Shown here: positions 25,461-40,479 of the stretch, in pieces
Numbering within the stretch: position 1 is the stretch's first letter
Layout of the letters: the number at the start of each line of letters is the position of its first letter
NCBI GenBank assembly: GCA_021413865.1
Contig: JAIOPN010000001.1
Span: 1 to 64,000, forward strand
DNA: 64,000 nucleotides
DNA from: Planctomycetota bacterium
GTDB taxonomy: Bacteria; Planctomycetota; Phycisphaerae; Phycisphaerales; Phycisphaeraceae
Direction: 5' to 3'
Made by a program: the position numbers and the translations under genes
Notes under the pieces: model-generated
Databases searched by the model: none
Told to the model about the DNA's origin: nothing
Seen by the model: only the letters and a program-made list of their open reading frames with translations

Positions 25461-26162
25461 CTAACCCGGCCACTCGATCTTCAAATCGTCGAGCATCACG
25501 TACCCCTCGGGCAGGCGGGACCGCCAGATGGGGTAGTCGCGCTCCGGGCGGAGCCTGTGCGGGTCGCCGCCGATGTCGCCCATGGGGGCGATGGTGAGCG
25601 GGAAGAGGATGAACATCATGTTGAGATTCACGTCGGCGAGCACACGGCCCAGCTCGTGCCGGCCGTAGCTGTCGGTGCGGTCGTGTCGGCTATCCAGGCA
25701 GGTCCACAGCTTGGGGTCGGGATCGAGCGTCACGGTCTGCTCGGTCCACTCCTTGGCGATCTTGAATGGCCGCCCCGTGAGCATCCAGCCGGAACAGATG
25801 CCCTCGAACGTGGCCTGGAACAGCAGCACCATCTGTGCGCCGCGCGTCTCCAACTCGCCCCGGGCGCGGATGGTCACGCTGGCGTTGGTGAAGTTGGTGG
25901 GGAACTTGCCGTCGGCGAAACGGCAGCGGCCGGCGACCTCGCGCTGGTGCTCGCCGTACACCCCGCGCGTGTTGCTGATGAAAAGGAGATGGAGGTACCC
26001 CGCCCCGGGCGGCGCGTGATTGTAGTCGATCCACCACGGGCTGCGCGAGATCGCGCAGCCGTCGCGCACGTCCAGTGAACGGGGGCCCAGCGCGTTGCTG
26101 GCGAACCCGCACCAGCCGCCCGGGCCGTCGTCAAACGCCTCGTGATACACCTTGCCTGCCAT
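25461..26162 (-). CDS. Hypothetical beta-rich (jelly-roll-like) protein
   Basis: The start at 26162 (MAGKVYHEAFDDGPGG) has AGGAGG 7 nt upstream; the longer frame to 26216 lacks one. The product of 233 residues appears all-beta (GYLHLLFISNTRGVYG, ASVTIRARGELETRGAQMVLLFQ), ending YVMLDDLKIEWPG, as in concanavalin-like or laminin-G-like carbohydrate-binding modules. No catalytic motif is evident and there is no signal peptide. It is divergent from the PhyH gene at 26276 with 113 nt between, so the two may be co-regulated. Confidence 0.6.
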   Translation of the reverse strand: MAGKVYHEAFDDGPGGWCGFASNALGPRSLDVRDGCAISRSPWWIDYNHAPPGAGYLHLLFISNTRGVYGEHQREVAGRCRFADGKFPTNFTNASVTIRARGELETRGAQMVLLFQATFEGICSGWMLTGRPFKIAKEWTEQTVTLDPDPKLWTCLDSRHDRTDSYGRHELGRVLADVNLNMMFILFPLTIAPMGDIGGDPHRLRPERDYPIWRSRLPEGYVMLDDLKIEWPG

Positions 26163-26275
26163 GCGTGAACCTCCTGCGAAATACCGCCGCGCCCCGTGGA
26201 AACTGGACAACTCCAAAACACTGGATCAGACTACATCCTCCGACCGTTCCACGCACAACCCACGGACCCGCCGCC

Positions 26276-27049
26276 ATGACCATCACCGCCGAAGAACGCT
26301 ACATGCTCGACGTGCAAGGCTACATCGTGCTCGACCAGGTTCTCAACAAAGACCAGATCGCACGCATGCAGGAGACGATGACCGTCCAGGGCATCAAGGA
26401 CCCGGAGAACAGCCCGTCGAAATCGCGCTTCGGTAATTTCCTCTCCTGGGGCGAGGAGTGGCGCAACCTCATCGACCACCCGCGCATCATGCCCTTCCTC
26501 CACGAGATGCTCGGGCCCAAGTTCCGCCTCGACCACGCCTACGGCATGGCGATGCGCGCCGGCGGAGAGGTCATCGGCGAGGGGCTCCACCACCAATCCG
26601 CCATGTTCAACCACGGCTGCTACTACCTCACCCACAACAACGTCATGCACAACGGCCTGATCGTCGTGAGCTGGGCGCTCACCGACGCCATCCCCGGCCA
26701 CGGCGGGTTCATCTGCATCCCCGGCTCGCACAAGGGGCAGTTCCCCGTCCCGCCCGAGTGGTACGGCCTCAAGAACAACCCCATGGTCCGCCAGGTCCCC
26801 ATGAAGGCGGGCGACGTGCTCATCTTCACCGAGGCCCTCACGCACGGTACGCAGGCGTGGACCAACACGAAGAACGAGCGCCGCAGCGTCCTGCTGAAAT
26901 ACTGCCCGCTCTACATGCAGTGGGCCAAGGGCGTGATGAACTCGGACATCGAGGGGCTGACGCCGCGACAGAAATTGATTCTTGAGGGGGCGTACGTGTG
27001 GGAGCGCGCGGCGGTGAAGGCGGATGAGGCGCAGCCGGCTGCGAAGTAA
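26276..27049 (+). CDS. PhyH family protein with altered iron-binding motif
   Basis: From ATG 26276 the product is 257 residues. The fold is PhyH-like: an N-terminal helix pair (YMLDVQGYIVLDQVLNKDQI), the strand block VVSWALTDAIPGHGGFICIP, then GSHKG and a distal His in EALTHGTQAW with Arg in NERRSVLLKY. The expected HxD motif aligns to LHHQSAMF (residues about 103-110), where the Asp is Gln. Compare MHQDNAFY in the paralogue at 53960. Loss of the carboxylate ligand may reduce iron binding or indicate an unusual mechanism. Upstream sequence lacks a clear Shine-Dalgarno. Confidence 0.8.
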   Translation: MTITAEERYMLDVQGYIVLDQVLNKDQIARMQETMTVQGIKDPENSPSKSRFGNFLSWGEEWRNLIDHPRIMPFLHEMLGPKFRLDHAYGMAMRAGGEVIGEGLHHQSAMFNHGCYYLTHNNVMHNGLIVVSWALTDAIPGHGGFICIPGSHKGQFPVPPEWYGLKNNPMVRQVPMKAGDVLIFTEALTHGTQAWTNTKNERRSVLLKYCPLYMQWAKGVMNSDIEGLTPRQKLILEGAYVWERAAVKADEAQPAAK

Positions 27050-27060
27050 GCGCCACCCCG

Positions 27061-27100
27061 GGTGCCACACTGCATCCCGCGAGGGTGGGGTGTGTCTGTC
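27061..27100. repeat. Family E single arm (E1)
   Basis: The sequence GGTGCCACACTGCATCCCGC followed by GGTGTGTCTGTCG matches both arms of the inverted repeat E2 (28766-28873). Only one arm is present, 11 nt after the PhyH stop. Confidence 0.65.
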
Positions 27101-27121
27101 GGCATCAGAAGGCTGGCTATT

Positions 27122-27466
27122 TTATCTTACAGGTTGAAAAGCACAAAACAGCGCCAAACAGTAGCTGCACATCCACACAATCACGACAAAAACACTCATC
27201 AATCTAAGATGCTGCCGTGTGATGCGCCTCGCCATCCCGCAAAGCAAACCCATCAACAGCAAATAAAAAGAAAACCCCATCGTCATCTCAAACAATATAT
27301 TCCCGTAGTCCATGAATTCGTATTGTTCCTGATCAAGGCTTGCGTAACGGCACGTGCTGATGATTCGGGTGATGACGCAGAATGAAATGAAAAGGATCGC
27401 CAGAATCAGCTCGAAACAGTGCAGCACGTAGGGCCATCTCACCAACTGTCCTGGAGCTGGTTTCAT
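27122..27466 (-). CDS. Three-TM hypothetical membrane protein
   Basis: From ATG 27466 (MKPAPGQLVRWPYV, GAGG 8 nt upstream) the product is 114 residues with three hydrophobic helices: VLHCFELILAILFISFCVI, MTMGFSFYLLLMGLLCGMA and VFVVIVWMCSYCLALFC. The region is AT-richer than its neighbours. Longer readings to 27649 run through repeat F1 and are not credible. The family is unknown. Confidence 0.55.
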   Translation of the reverse strand: MKPAPGQLVRWPYVLHCFELILAILFISFCVITRIISTCRYASLDQEQYEFMDYGNILFEMTMGFSFYLLLMGLLCGMARRITRQHLRLMSVFVVIVWMCSYCLALFCAFQPVR

Positions 27467-27605
27467 CGTCATCACCTCACCCCGGTCAGACGTCGGCGCA
27501 AACCGCAGCGATCGGCATCGACATGCGGCTACCCTTGATACGTCGTGGACGATGTAGAAGGTTCGAGGAGGCGCATAAAAACACGCTCTCCTCCGGCCGG
27601 CGACG

Positions 27606-27637
27606 CCCTCACCCCAACCCTCTCCCGGGGGAGAGGG
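27606..27637. repeat. Family F repeat (F1)
   Basis: CCCTCACCCCAACCCTCTCC followed by GGGGGAGAGGG is a short hairpin. A motif like this is seen near genes in many bacterial genomes. It sits 8 nt beyond the stop of the M42 peptidase gene. A shorter relative is at 63942-63970. Confidence 0.7.
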
Positions 27638-27645
27638 GGCCGGAT

Positions 27646-28707
27646 TCACTTCACCTGTGTTAGGTACGCCGCGAGCAGGTCCTTCGTCGTCTTGAGATCA
27701 TCCAGGAGGATCATCTCGGTGATGGTGTGGATGTAGCGGCAGGGGCAGACGAGGGTGATGACGCGGAAGCCGGCGGCGGTTTTCTGGATGGCGAAGCCGT
27801 CGTTCCCGCCGCGCGGGAGGATGGTGCGTTGGGCCTTGATCTTTTTCTTTTTGGCGAGCGACTCGAACTCGCAGACGAGGTCGTTGTCGCTGATCATCGT
27901 GCCGTCCATGACGAGCAGGCCCACGCCGTCGCCCTGCTTGCTGACGCGCTGATCGTCGGGCACGCCGGGGGTATCCACGGCGAGCGTGGTGTCTAGGCTG
28001 ATGACGATGTCGGGTGAGATGCCGTAGCTCGCCGGGCCCGCGCCGCGGCAGCCAACCTCTTCCTGCACCGTGAAAACGCAGTGGATTTCGCAGCCGTGGG
28101 ATTCGAGCGTGCGGAGCGCCTCGATGGCGACCCAGCAGGCGACGCGGTTGTCCATGCACTGGCCGACGACGGTCTTGCCGACCTGCGTGAAGTCGGCGCG
28201 GATGACGACCATGTCGCCGATCTTGACCTTCTTCTTGACCTGATCGGCGGGCAGTCCCATATCGACGACGAACTCGTTGATGTCGGGGACCTTGTTCTTG
28301 TCGGCCTCGCTGGCGATGTGGATCGGCTTGCCGCCGGGGTTCATGACGCCGGGCAGGTCGAGCGCGGGGTTGCGCGGATCGGGGCAGACGGAGACGAGGC
28401 GGGCGAAGAGGTTGCGGGTGTCGAAGCCGCCGACGTTCTGCAGGCGGAGGAAGCCCTTGTCGTCGATGTGGCGGACGACGAAGCCGATCTGGTCCATGTG
28501 TGCGGCGAGCATGACCTTGAGCGGTTTTTGGTTTGTCGATTTGCCGACGGGCCGCGGCCGCCGGACGCCGATGAGCGAGCCCATCGCGTCGATGCGGGTC
28601 TCGTCGAAGAAGCCCCGCGTCTCGGCGAGGATGAGGTCGCGGAGGCGGTGCTCCTGGCCGGCGATCGCGGGGGTCTGGCAGAGGCGTTGGAGGAGGGGGA
28701 TGTTCAT
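27646..28707 (-). CDS. M42 family metallo-aminopeptidase
   Basis: From ATG 28707 (MNIPLLQRLCQTPAIAG) the protein has 353 residues, the usual size for tetrahedral (TET) aminopeptidases. All co-catalytic metal ligands are present: AAHMDQIGF (His, Asp), CMDNR (bridging Asp), VQEEVGCRGA (catalytic and metal Glu), SLDTTLAVD (Asp) and CRYIHTITEM (His). These enzymes form cytoplasmic dodecamers that trim peptides after proteasome-like digestion. The longer frame to 28773 is not needed. Repeats lie on both sides. Confidence 0.92.
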   Translation of the reverse strand: MNIPLLQRLCQTPAIAGQEHRLRDLILAETRGFFDETRIDAMGSLIGVRRPRPVGKSTNQKPLKVMLAAHMDQIGFVVRHIDDKGFLRLQNVGGFDTRNLFARLVSVCPDPRNPALDLPGVMNPGGKPIHIASEADKNKVPDINEFVVDMGLPADQVKKKVKIGDMVVIRADFTQVGKTVVGQCMDNRVACWVAIEALRTLESHGCEIHCVFTVQEEVGCRGAGPASYGISPDIVISLDTTLAVDTPGVPDDQRVSKQGDGVGLLVMDGTMISDNDLVCEFESLAKKKKIKAQRTILPRGGNDGFAIQKTAAGFRVITLVCPCRYIHTITEMILLDDLKTTKDLLAAYLTQVK

Positions 28708-28765
28708 GGCGGCAATGTAGCGGGAGGCGGGGAGCGGTGCCATGGGGTCACGATGGTCTTGTTTG

Positions 28766-28873
28766 GGTGCCACACTGCATGCCTTTAAGGCGCGGTGTGT
28801 CTGTCGTTATGGATGGAACTTCCCTGCCAACGATTGCCGCCTGCATTTCGCACACCGCACCCTCCGGGACGCA
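28766..28873. repeat. Family E inverted repeat (E2)
   Basis: GGTGCCACACTGCATGCC and downstream GGTGTGTC form a left arm of about 34 nt. The complement of GCACACCGCACC...GTGGCACC forms the right arm, with about 40 nt between. It lies between the divergent M42 and LysR genes. Confidence 0.75.
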
Positions 28874-28934
28874 GCGTGGCACCTCCGTGGGAATCCCCAA
28901 GGCATATGATAAGAAAAAATAATTATATAAACCT

Positions 28935-28962
28935 GTTACATCAAGAAAACTTCTGCTATACT
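28935..28962 (+). promoter_or_regulatory. Promoter of the LysR-gltB unit, probably leaderless
   Basis: TGTTAC as a -35 and TATACT (28957-28962) as a -10 are separated by about 17 nt in an AT-rich stretch. The ATG of the LysR gene begins 7 nt after TATACT, so transcription would start at or next to the A of the start codon. There is no Shine-Dalgarno sequence. Confidence 0.6.
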
Positions 28963-28969
28963 CCCCTCC

Positions 28970-29916
28970 ATGAGAACGCTTGAAATCTTCGTCGAGGTGG
29001 CCCGCCTGCGCGGTTTCAGCGCGGCGGGGCATGAGCTGGGCATGACCCAGTCGGCGGTGAGCCAGCGGATCGGCCAGCTCGAAAAGAAGCTGGGCGTGCA
29101 ACTCATCGACCGCTCCGTCCGCCCGCTGGAGCTGACGCCCGCCGGTCAGGAATACCTCAAGGGTTGCCGCGAGGTTCTGGAACGGCTCGAAGAAATCGAA
29201 CGCAAGGTCTCCAAGCTCCGCCCGCGCATGGACGGCGCGCTGAGCGTCGCGGCGATCTACTCGGCGGGCATCGACCTCCTGAGCCACATCCGCGACGCCT
29301 TCTGCGAGACGCACCCGGGCGTCGAGGTGGATGTCGAGTACCTCCACCCCGACCAGGTGCATGAGAGCGTGCGCGGCGACCGCTGCGACCTTGGCATCGT
29401 CTCCTACCCCGACCGGTACCGCGACGTGGGCGTGATCCCGCTACGCGACGAGCGGATGGCGGTGGTCTGCGCCCCGACGCACCCGCTCGCGGATCGCCGC
29501 CGCGTGCAGGCGTCGCAGCTCGGCGAGTGGCCGATGGCGATGTTCGACCCCACGCTGCCGGTCGGCCGGTCGATCCGCCGTTACCTCAAGGAGAACGGCG
29601 TGACGCCCGAGGTCTCCGCCGAGTTCGACAACATCGACACGATCAAGTCCGCCGTCGCCGTGACCGACCAGATCGCGATCCTGCCCCGGCGGACGGTGCA
29701 GCGCGAGGTGGCGTCGCAGTCGCTGGCGGCGTGCGAGTTGCAACCGGAGCTGGTGCGGCCGCTGGGCATCATCCACCACCGCGGCGGCCGGGGACGCAGG
29801 CCCCTGACGCCGGTGGCGCAGGCATTCGTTGATTTCCTTTTGAAGCACGCCGGCCCGAACGCGGACCTGGCGGAAGAGAAAGACGCCCCCCGGCGTCCGC
29901 TGGCAGGAGCCAAGTC

Positions 29917-29920
<4 letters not shown>
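28970..29920 (+). CDS. LysR-type regulator, probable glutamate synthase regulator
   Basis: This 316-residue protein has an N-terminal winged helix-turn-helix ([21 protein letters not shown] then [18 protein letters not shown]) and a two-lobed periplasmic-binding-like effector domain (about residues 95-295). Its TGA overlaps the gltB start as ATGA, so regulator and target lie in one transcript. This is unlike the divergent gltC-gltA arrangement of Bacillus. That context makes control of gltBD likely, as with GltC, but the effector cannot be read. The C-terminal 25 residues are charged and proline-rich. The ATG probably lacks a leader. Confidence 0.9.
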
Positions 29921-34596
<4,676 letters not shown>

Positions 34597-34597
34597 A

Positions 34598-34711
34598 CCT
34601 ATAGCCCCGGGCTCCGCCCGGGGGTTCCGCGAGCGATCAACGAAATGCACGACATCCACCACAACACGGGTATCTAACGAAGAACCCCCGGGCCGAGCCC
34701 GGGGCTATTGG
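34598..34711. repeat. Family D inverted repeat (D2) inside the glt operon
   Basis: This 114-nt copy starts CCTATAGCCCCGGGCTCCGC and ends GGGGCTATTGG. It begins 1 nt after the gltB stop, and the GGAAGAG ribosome-binding site of gltD lies at its edge. It could fold into a strong hairpin between gltB and gltD. Confidence 0.88.
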
Positions 34712-34722
34712 AAGAGTCTCAC

Positions 34723-36207
<1,485 letters not shown>

Positions 36208-36210
36208 GTG

Positions 36211-36299
36211 CTGGACGAGCCGCGACCGTGAGGGAGCGGCCTTCGCTGGAACCTGCGTCGATCACAGAACCCGCTCCCTCACGGTCGCGGCTCGTCCAG
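36211..36299. repeat. Family C inverted repeat (C3)
   Basis: This 89-nt copy has arms CTGGACGAGCCGCGACCGTG and its complement. It starts 3 nt after the gltD stop. Confidence 0.88.
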
Positions 36300-36381
36300 A
36301 GCGAGACGACACATCCCCCCAATTCTGCTGTAACATCACCCTCCCACGGCGCGGGTGGCGTCGCGGCAGGATATTTCTCCC

Positions 36382-37281
36382 ATGAGCACGCCCCTCCGCA
36401 TCGGCATGATCGGCCTGGACACCTCGCACGTCGTCGCATTCACGAAATTGCTGAACGACCCCAAGAACGAGGCACACGTACCCGGCGGCAAGGTCACCGT
36501 CGCGTTCCCCGGCGGGTCGCCCGATTTTGACCTGAGCATCAACCGGGTCGAGGGCTTCACGAAAGAGCTGCGCGAGAACTGGGGTGTGAAGATCGTCGAC
36601 AGCCCCGAGGCGGTCGCCTCCGAGAGCGACCTGATCCTGCTCGAATCGGTGGACGGCCGAGTCCACCTCGACCAATTCCGCAAGATCGTCGGCGCGAAGA
36701 AGCCCGTGTTCATCGACAAGCCGCTGACCAACAGCGTGAGCGAGGCGCGCGAAATCCTGCGCCTGACGGCCGAGGCCGGGATCGCGATGACGAGCTGCTC
36801 GTCGCTGCGCTACTGCGAGGAGTTGCAGAAGGCGCTGGCGGGCGGGCGGGAGAGCGTGACGGGCATCGACGTGTTCGGGCCGATGAGCGAGATCGTCGCG
36901 ATGCCCGGGCTCTGGTGGTACGGCATCCACTCGATCGAGATGATGGTGGCCGCGATGGGCGTGGGGTGCGTCGAGGTGCGCTCCTTCAAGAACGCCGACG
37001 TGGACCTGACGACGGCGGTATGGAAGGACGGGCGCGGCGCCACGTTCCGCGGGATGCGCAGCGGGCACGGCACATTCGGTGCGACGCTGCACCGCAAGGA
37101 GGGGTTCACCTCGATCAACGGCAACGCCGGCCGACCGGGCTACGCCGGCCTGCTCGACATGGTCATGCAGAACCTGCCGCACGGGAAGTCGCCGATCCCC
37201 GCCGACGAGATGCTGGAAGTGGTGCGCATCATCGAGGCGGCGAACGAGAGCCGGAAAACCGGCGGCGTGGTGCGGTTGTAA
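36382..37281 (+). CDS. Gfo/Idh/MocA-type oxidoreductase
   Basis: From ATG 36382 (MSTPLRIGMIGLDTSH) the product is 299 residues. The Rossmann motif GMIGLDTSHVVAF deviates from the usual GxGxxG. The family motif is present as VFIDKPLTNSVSEA, i.e. DKP instead of EKP, with the catalytic Lys kept. The C-terminal domain includes WWYGIHSIEMMVAAMG, which resembles the GxHxxD segment with Glu-Met instead. It is shorter than typical members. The substrate is unknown. It may read on from gltD, although repeat C3 lies between. Confidence 0.82.
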   Translation: MSTPLRIGMIGLDTSHVVAFTKLLNDPKNEAHVPGGKVTVAFPGGSPDFDLSINRVEGFTKELRENWGVKIVDSPEAVASESDLILLESVDGRVHLDQFRKIVGAKKPVFIDKPLTNSVSEAREILRLTAEAGIAMTSCSSLRYCEELQKALAGGRESVTGIDVFGPMSEIVAMPGLWWYGIHSIEMMVAAMGVGCVEVRSFKNADVDLTTAVWKDGRGATFRGMRSGHGTFGATLHRKEGFTSINGNAGRPGYAGLLDMVMQNLPHGKSPIPADEMLEVVRIIEAANESRKTGGVVRL

Positions 37282-37660
37282 AACGGCGGCTGCGGGTACG
37301 TGCGGCGCGGAAACGGCTCCGTTCGAGGCTGCGCTCAACAAGCTGTTGTGGCCTTCAATCATCACATATCAAGACTTTGATCGTCGAAAATCATCTTTCC
37401 CGAACGATAATTCGTAAATATTGTTTTTTTCAGTATTTACAACCCATTGCTGTTATGCGGCCACGCATCCAAACCAGCGATTTTCAGTCAAATTAGCCCA
37501 TTTTCACCCTCAATCAAGCCTCCGTAAATCGCGTCATCCCCGGATCAGGTAAACTCAAAACATCCTGTGGGGGCGTCGCTCCCACCGCCACATTTATCAC
37601 GGCGGATGGGCATATCGTGAATCGGGGTCCGCGTCGGACCGTCTTGACGGAGCATCACTT
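37282..37660. promoter_or_regulatory. 379-nt intergenic region with AT-rich palindrome
   Basis: This is among the most AT-rich stretches of the window. At 37414-37440, GTAAATATTG and CAGTATTTAC form an inverted repeat around seven T residues, which would suit a repressor or activator operator. A second, GC-rich hairpin-like stretch (GTGGGGGCGTCGCTCCCAC) lies near 37565-37585. A GGAG about 8 nt before the next ATG serves that gene. No ORF is convincing. Confidence 0.5.
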
Positions 37661-38917
37661 ATGGGTCGGTTGTTCCACACCGAACGCGGACGGATGCTCA
37701 TCGCGAACAATGAAGAGGTCACACGCTGGCGGTGGGTGCGCAAGGAACTGACGCTGCCGCGCTCCGCCGCGCGGCACGACGCCGAGTTGTGGCTCGATCT
37801 TTACGAGTACGAGGGCAACACGACGCCGCTCGAAGTCTTCCTCAACGGCCGGCCGCTGGCGAACCTGCCGGCGCAGCGCGGCGAGCACAAGGCGTGGGCG
37901 TGGTACAAGCTCGATGTCCCCGGTGCACGTGTCCGGCCGGGCCTCAACCGCATCGAGCTGCGCTCGGCGTCGCCGGCTATGAACACGTGGGCGCTGGCGA
38001 TCGAGCCGGGGCACGAAGACCCCGAGAGCTACCTCAGCACGGACCAGGGCCGCAAGTGGCGCAACTCCGACATGGGCGCGCACAACGCGCTGCGCGGCGA
38101 GTATGTGATCCGGCTCCTCTCCAACTCGCCCCGCCTCAAACCCGACAAGCCGCCACGCGTTGTTTACGAAGACGCCAAGCACCCGCGCGTGCGCGAATTG
38201 CTCACCCTCATCCCCGAGGAGATCCGCGAGATCCGCAACCCCTGGGAGCAGACGCTCAAGCTGCGCTCCTGGCAATCGACCGCATGGGCGCACGCGCCCA
38301 GCGGGCTGGTCTATACGCCGTGGGACCCCTGGACAATGCTCGACTGGGGCAAGCGCAACGCCGGCCACTCGCTCAAGGGACGCATCGCCATGTGCGTGCA
38401 CTTCGGGGCGATGTTCACCTCGCTGCTCGCGGCACTGGGGCACAAGTCACGCTGCATCGTCAACACCCGAGCATTCAACTCCCCCGACGGCCACTTCATG
38501 ACCGAGGTCTGGAGCAAGCACCACAAGAAATGGGTCCTCCACGACGGCAACGTGGACACGCACTACGAAGCCGATGGTGTGCCGCTCTCGGCCTTCGACC
38601 TGGCTGACCGGTGCGACCGGGACCAGCTACCGCTGGACGAGATCATCCGCGTCGGCCCGGGATACCACCGGCAACCGCCGCACCTGGCCGCCTTCTACGA
38701 AAACCTGCTGAGGCCCGGCGTGGGCTGGAAGCACACGGGCGTCTGGACACTCAACGATTACGTGTCGGACCCCACGCACGCCCCCCCCAGCCACGGCAGC
38801 GTGGTGTACGGCGAGACGGACTTCGTGTGGTACGACCCGTGCGGCCGCGCCCCTGCACACATGTTCCCGCATGTCGTGACCGACCGGAAGTATTTCGACC
38901 GGTCGCCCGAGCGGTGA
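37661..38917 (+). CDS. Transglutaminase-like domain protein
   Basis: The protein has 418 residues. Residues 20-130 form a beta domain (AELWLDLYEYEGNTTPLEVFLNGRPL). Residues about 180-320 form a transglutaminase-like core with a Cys-His-Asp triad: GRIAMCVHFGAMFTSLL, DGHFMTEVWSKHHKKWV and VLHDGNVDTHYE. This papain-like fold may act as a protease, amidase or cross-linking enzyme. No signal peptide is present, so it appears cytoplasmic. It has its own upstream region with the AT-rich palindrome. Confidence 0.78.
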   Translation: MGRLFHTERGRMLIANNEEVTRWRWVRKELTLPRSAARHDAELWLDLYEYEGNTTPLEVFLNGRPLANLPAQRGEHKAWAWYKLDVPGARVRPGLNRIELRSASPAMNTWALAIEPGHEDPESYLSTDQGRKWRNSDMGAHNALRGEYVIRLLSNSPRLKPDKPPRVVYEDAKHPRVRELLTLIPEEIREIRNPWEQTLKLRSWQSTAWAHAPSGLVYTPWDPWTMLDWGKRNAGHSLKGRIAMCVHFGAMFTSLLAALGHKSRCIVNTRAFNSPDGHFMTEVWSKHHKKWVLHDGNVDTHYEADGVPLSAFDLADRCDRDQLPLDEIIRVGPGYHRQPPHLAAFYENLLRPGVGWKHTGVWTLNDYVSDPTHAPPSHGSVVYGETDFVWYDPCGRAPAHMFPHVVTDRKYFDRSPER

Positions 38918-38935
38918 CCGCGGGTTTGCATCAGA

Positions 38936-40267
38936 TCAAAACCCGATGATCACGCGGACCGTTGCCACGAGGGCATCATCAAGCCCTTCACCGCCGGGGT
39001 TGACGATGTATTGCAGGTCGGGTTTGACCATCAGCCACGGGCGGACCTGCCATCCGTAGAACAGCTCGATAGCCGTCTCGTTGGACTCGGTGAACGCCGG
39101 GTTCTGATCGGAGAGCGTGACGGTGCTGAAGCCCAGGCCGATGGTGTCCGGGTAGCGCTTGGGGATCGCGCCGACCCAGAGGAACCCGCCGCCGATGTTG
39201 TTGTCGAAATCCGAGACGTTGGCGTCCGCGTAACCGTACTGACCGAAAACCTTGATCGCCTGGGGATCGTCCTTGGTCGCGCCGGAGGGATGCCAGATGG
39301 TCTGCTCGGCCACGACGTAGAACCCCTCGGTGCCGTGATCGACGGAGCCGGAGAAGGTCTCAAAATCGCCGGTGTGCCCCCAGCCGCCAACCTTGGCCAT
39401 GCCGGGGAGACGCTCGCCGTCCAAGGACCAGCAGACGCCAAGCTCGCCGATGATGAAATAGTCGTCGGGCCCGTCGAAGAAAGTGGCCGGGCCGCGCGTG
39501 CCGGTCACGGTGCCGCTCTGCCCCTGACCGTCGTACACGCCCACGCCCGCGTAGAGCCAGCCCGCATCGTCCTCGGTGGCGAAGGGGTGGACCCACGCGT
39601 TCACGCTCATCGCCGGGTCGGGGTAGGCGGGGAATGCGAGGATCGTTGCGACGTTGGCGGCGATGAAGGAGTGGATGAACTGGGAGTTCGTCTCGACGTC
39701 ACACGTGTTGCACTCGACGAAGGCGAACTCCGAGTTGCCGTCGACCTTGCCGACCTTGAGGCGGAGCTTGTTCTTGAACAGGTACTGCTCGTACCACACC
39801 TCGGAAATCTGGGTCCGCCCGTCGGTGTCGTTGCCGCCGAACGCCTGGAGATCACCAACCTCGTTGGAGCCGTTGTCGCCGTTCTGGTTCATGAAGTCGA
39901 TCGAGAACGTACCGCCCTTGATGCCGGTGATCTGCTCGACGTTCCAGTTGAGCCGCAGGTCGAGCAGGTGACGGAAGCTGTCGCCCTCGGTGTTGAGTCC
40001 ACCCATCAGTGGCTTGGAGTAGTCGATGACGAGCCCGCCCTCGAAGCCGATGCCGGTCTTCTTCTCGAACGCCGAACGGTGGCCGAAGAGGTCAAGGGCT
40101 TTGAGGTCGATACCGTTGTCCGGCGATTCGATGCCCAGGGTATCCGCGGTTTCCTTCAGGAACGTGGCGCCATCCTGCTGATCCGCCGCAGCGGGCGCTG
40201 CGGTCAACGTGCCAACGGCGAGGGCAAGCAACACACACGATAAAAGTGAATCTGTCCGAAAACTCAT
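38936..40267 (-). CDS. OprB-family outer-membrane porin
   Basis: From ATG 40267 (AGGG 7 nt upstream) the product is 443 residues with a signal peptide (MSFRTDSLLSCVLLALAVGTLTAAPAAA). The mature barrel alternates aromatic and charged residues, ends in phenylalanine (VRVIIGF) as Bam-inserted barrels do, and has the OprB family pattern (IDYSKPLMGGLNTEGDS, GGFLWVGAIPKRYPDTIGLG). OprB porins pass sugars or other small solutes. Its divergence from the EfeO-like and FTR1 genes, with a Fur-like box between, suggests iron or ferric chelates, which is an inference. Confidence 0.85.
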   Translation of the reverse strand: MSFRTDSLLSCVLLALAVGTLTAAPAAADQQDGATFLKETADTLGIESPDNGIDLKALDLFGHRSAFEKKTGIGFEGGLVIDYSKPLMGGLNTEGDSFRHLLDLRLNWNVEQITGIKGGTFSIDFMNQNGDNGSNEVGDLQAFGGNDTDGRTQISEVWYEQYLFKNKLRLKVGKVDGNSEFAFVECNTCDVETNSQFIHSFIAANVATILAFPAYPDPAMSVNAWVHPFATEDDAGWLYAGVGVYDGQGQSGTVTGTRGPATFFDGPDDYFIIGELGVCWSLDGERLPGMAKVGGWGHTGDFETFSGSVDHGTEGFYVVAEQTIWHPSGATKDDPQAIKVFGQYGYADANVSDFDNNIGGGFLWVGAIPKRYPDTIGLGFSTVTLSDQNPAFTESNETAIELFYGWQVRPWLMVKPDLQYIVNPGGEGLDDALVATVRVIIGF

Positions 40268-40329
40268 GGGATTTCCCTGTAATCGGTGGCCTTGGATACG
40301 CGATCGGCATACGGTCATTGTCATCGCAA

Positions 40330-40348
40330 TTGAGAATAGATATCATTG
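40330..40348. promoter_or_regulatory. Fur-box-like palindrome
   Basis: TTGAGAATAGATATCATTG matches the common Fur-site form TTGAGAATGATTATCATTG in 16 of 19 positions. It lies in the divergent region of the OprB and EfeO/FTR1 genes, 63 nt from the OprB start codon. Confidence 0.55.
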
Positions 40349-40361
40349 ATCCGACATCGCT

Positions 40362-40380
40362 GCAAATGGGTCTCATTTGC
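40362..40380. promoter_or_regulatory. Second palindrome in the divergent region
   Basis: GCAAATG-GGTCT-CATTTGC is a perfect 7-bp inverted repeat with a 5-nt centre, 14 nt from the Fur-like box. It may be a second operator. Confidence 0.45.
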
Positions 40381-40479
40381 GTTAGGCTTTTCCGCGCACT
40401 ATGGTTTATTTGAGTTGTTGTGGTCACGACCGTTTACGGGATAATGATCCTTAACCGTCTGATTATCTGGAGGTGCCCC

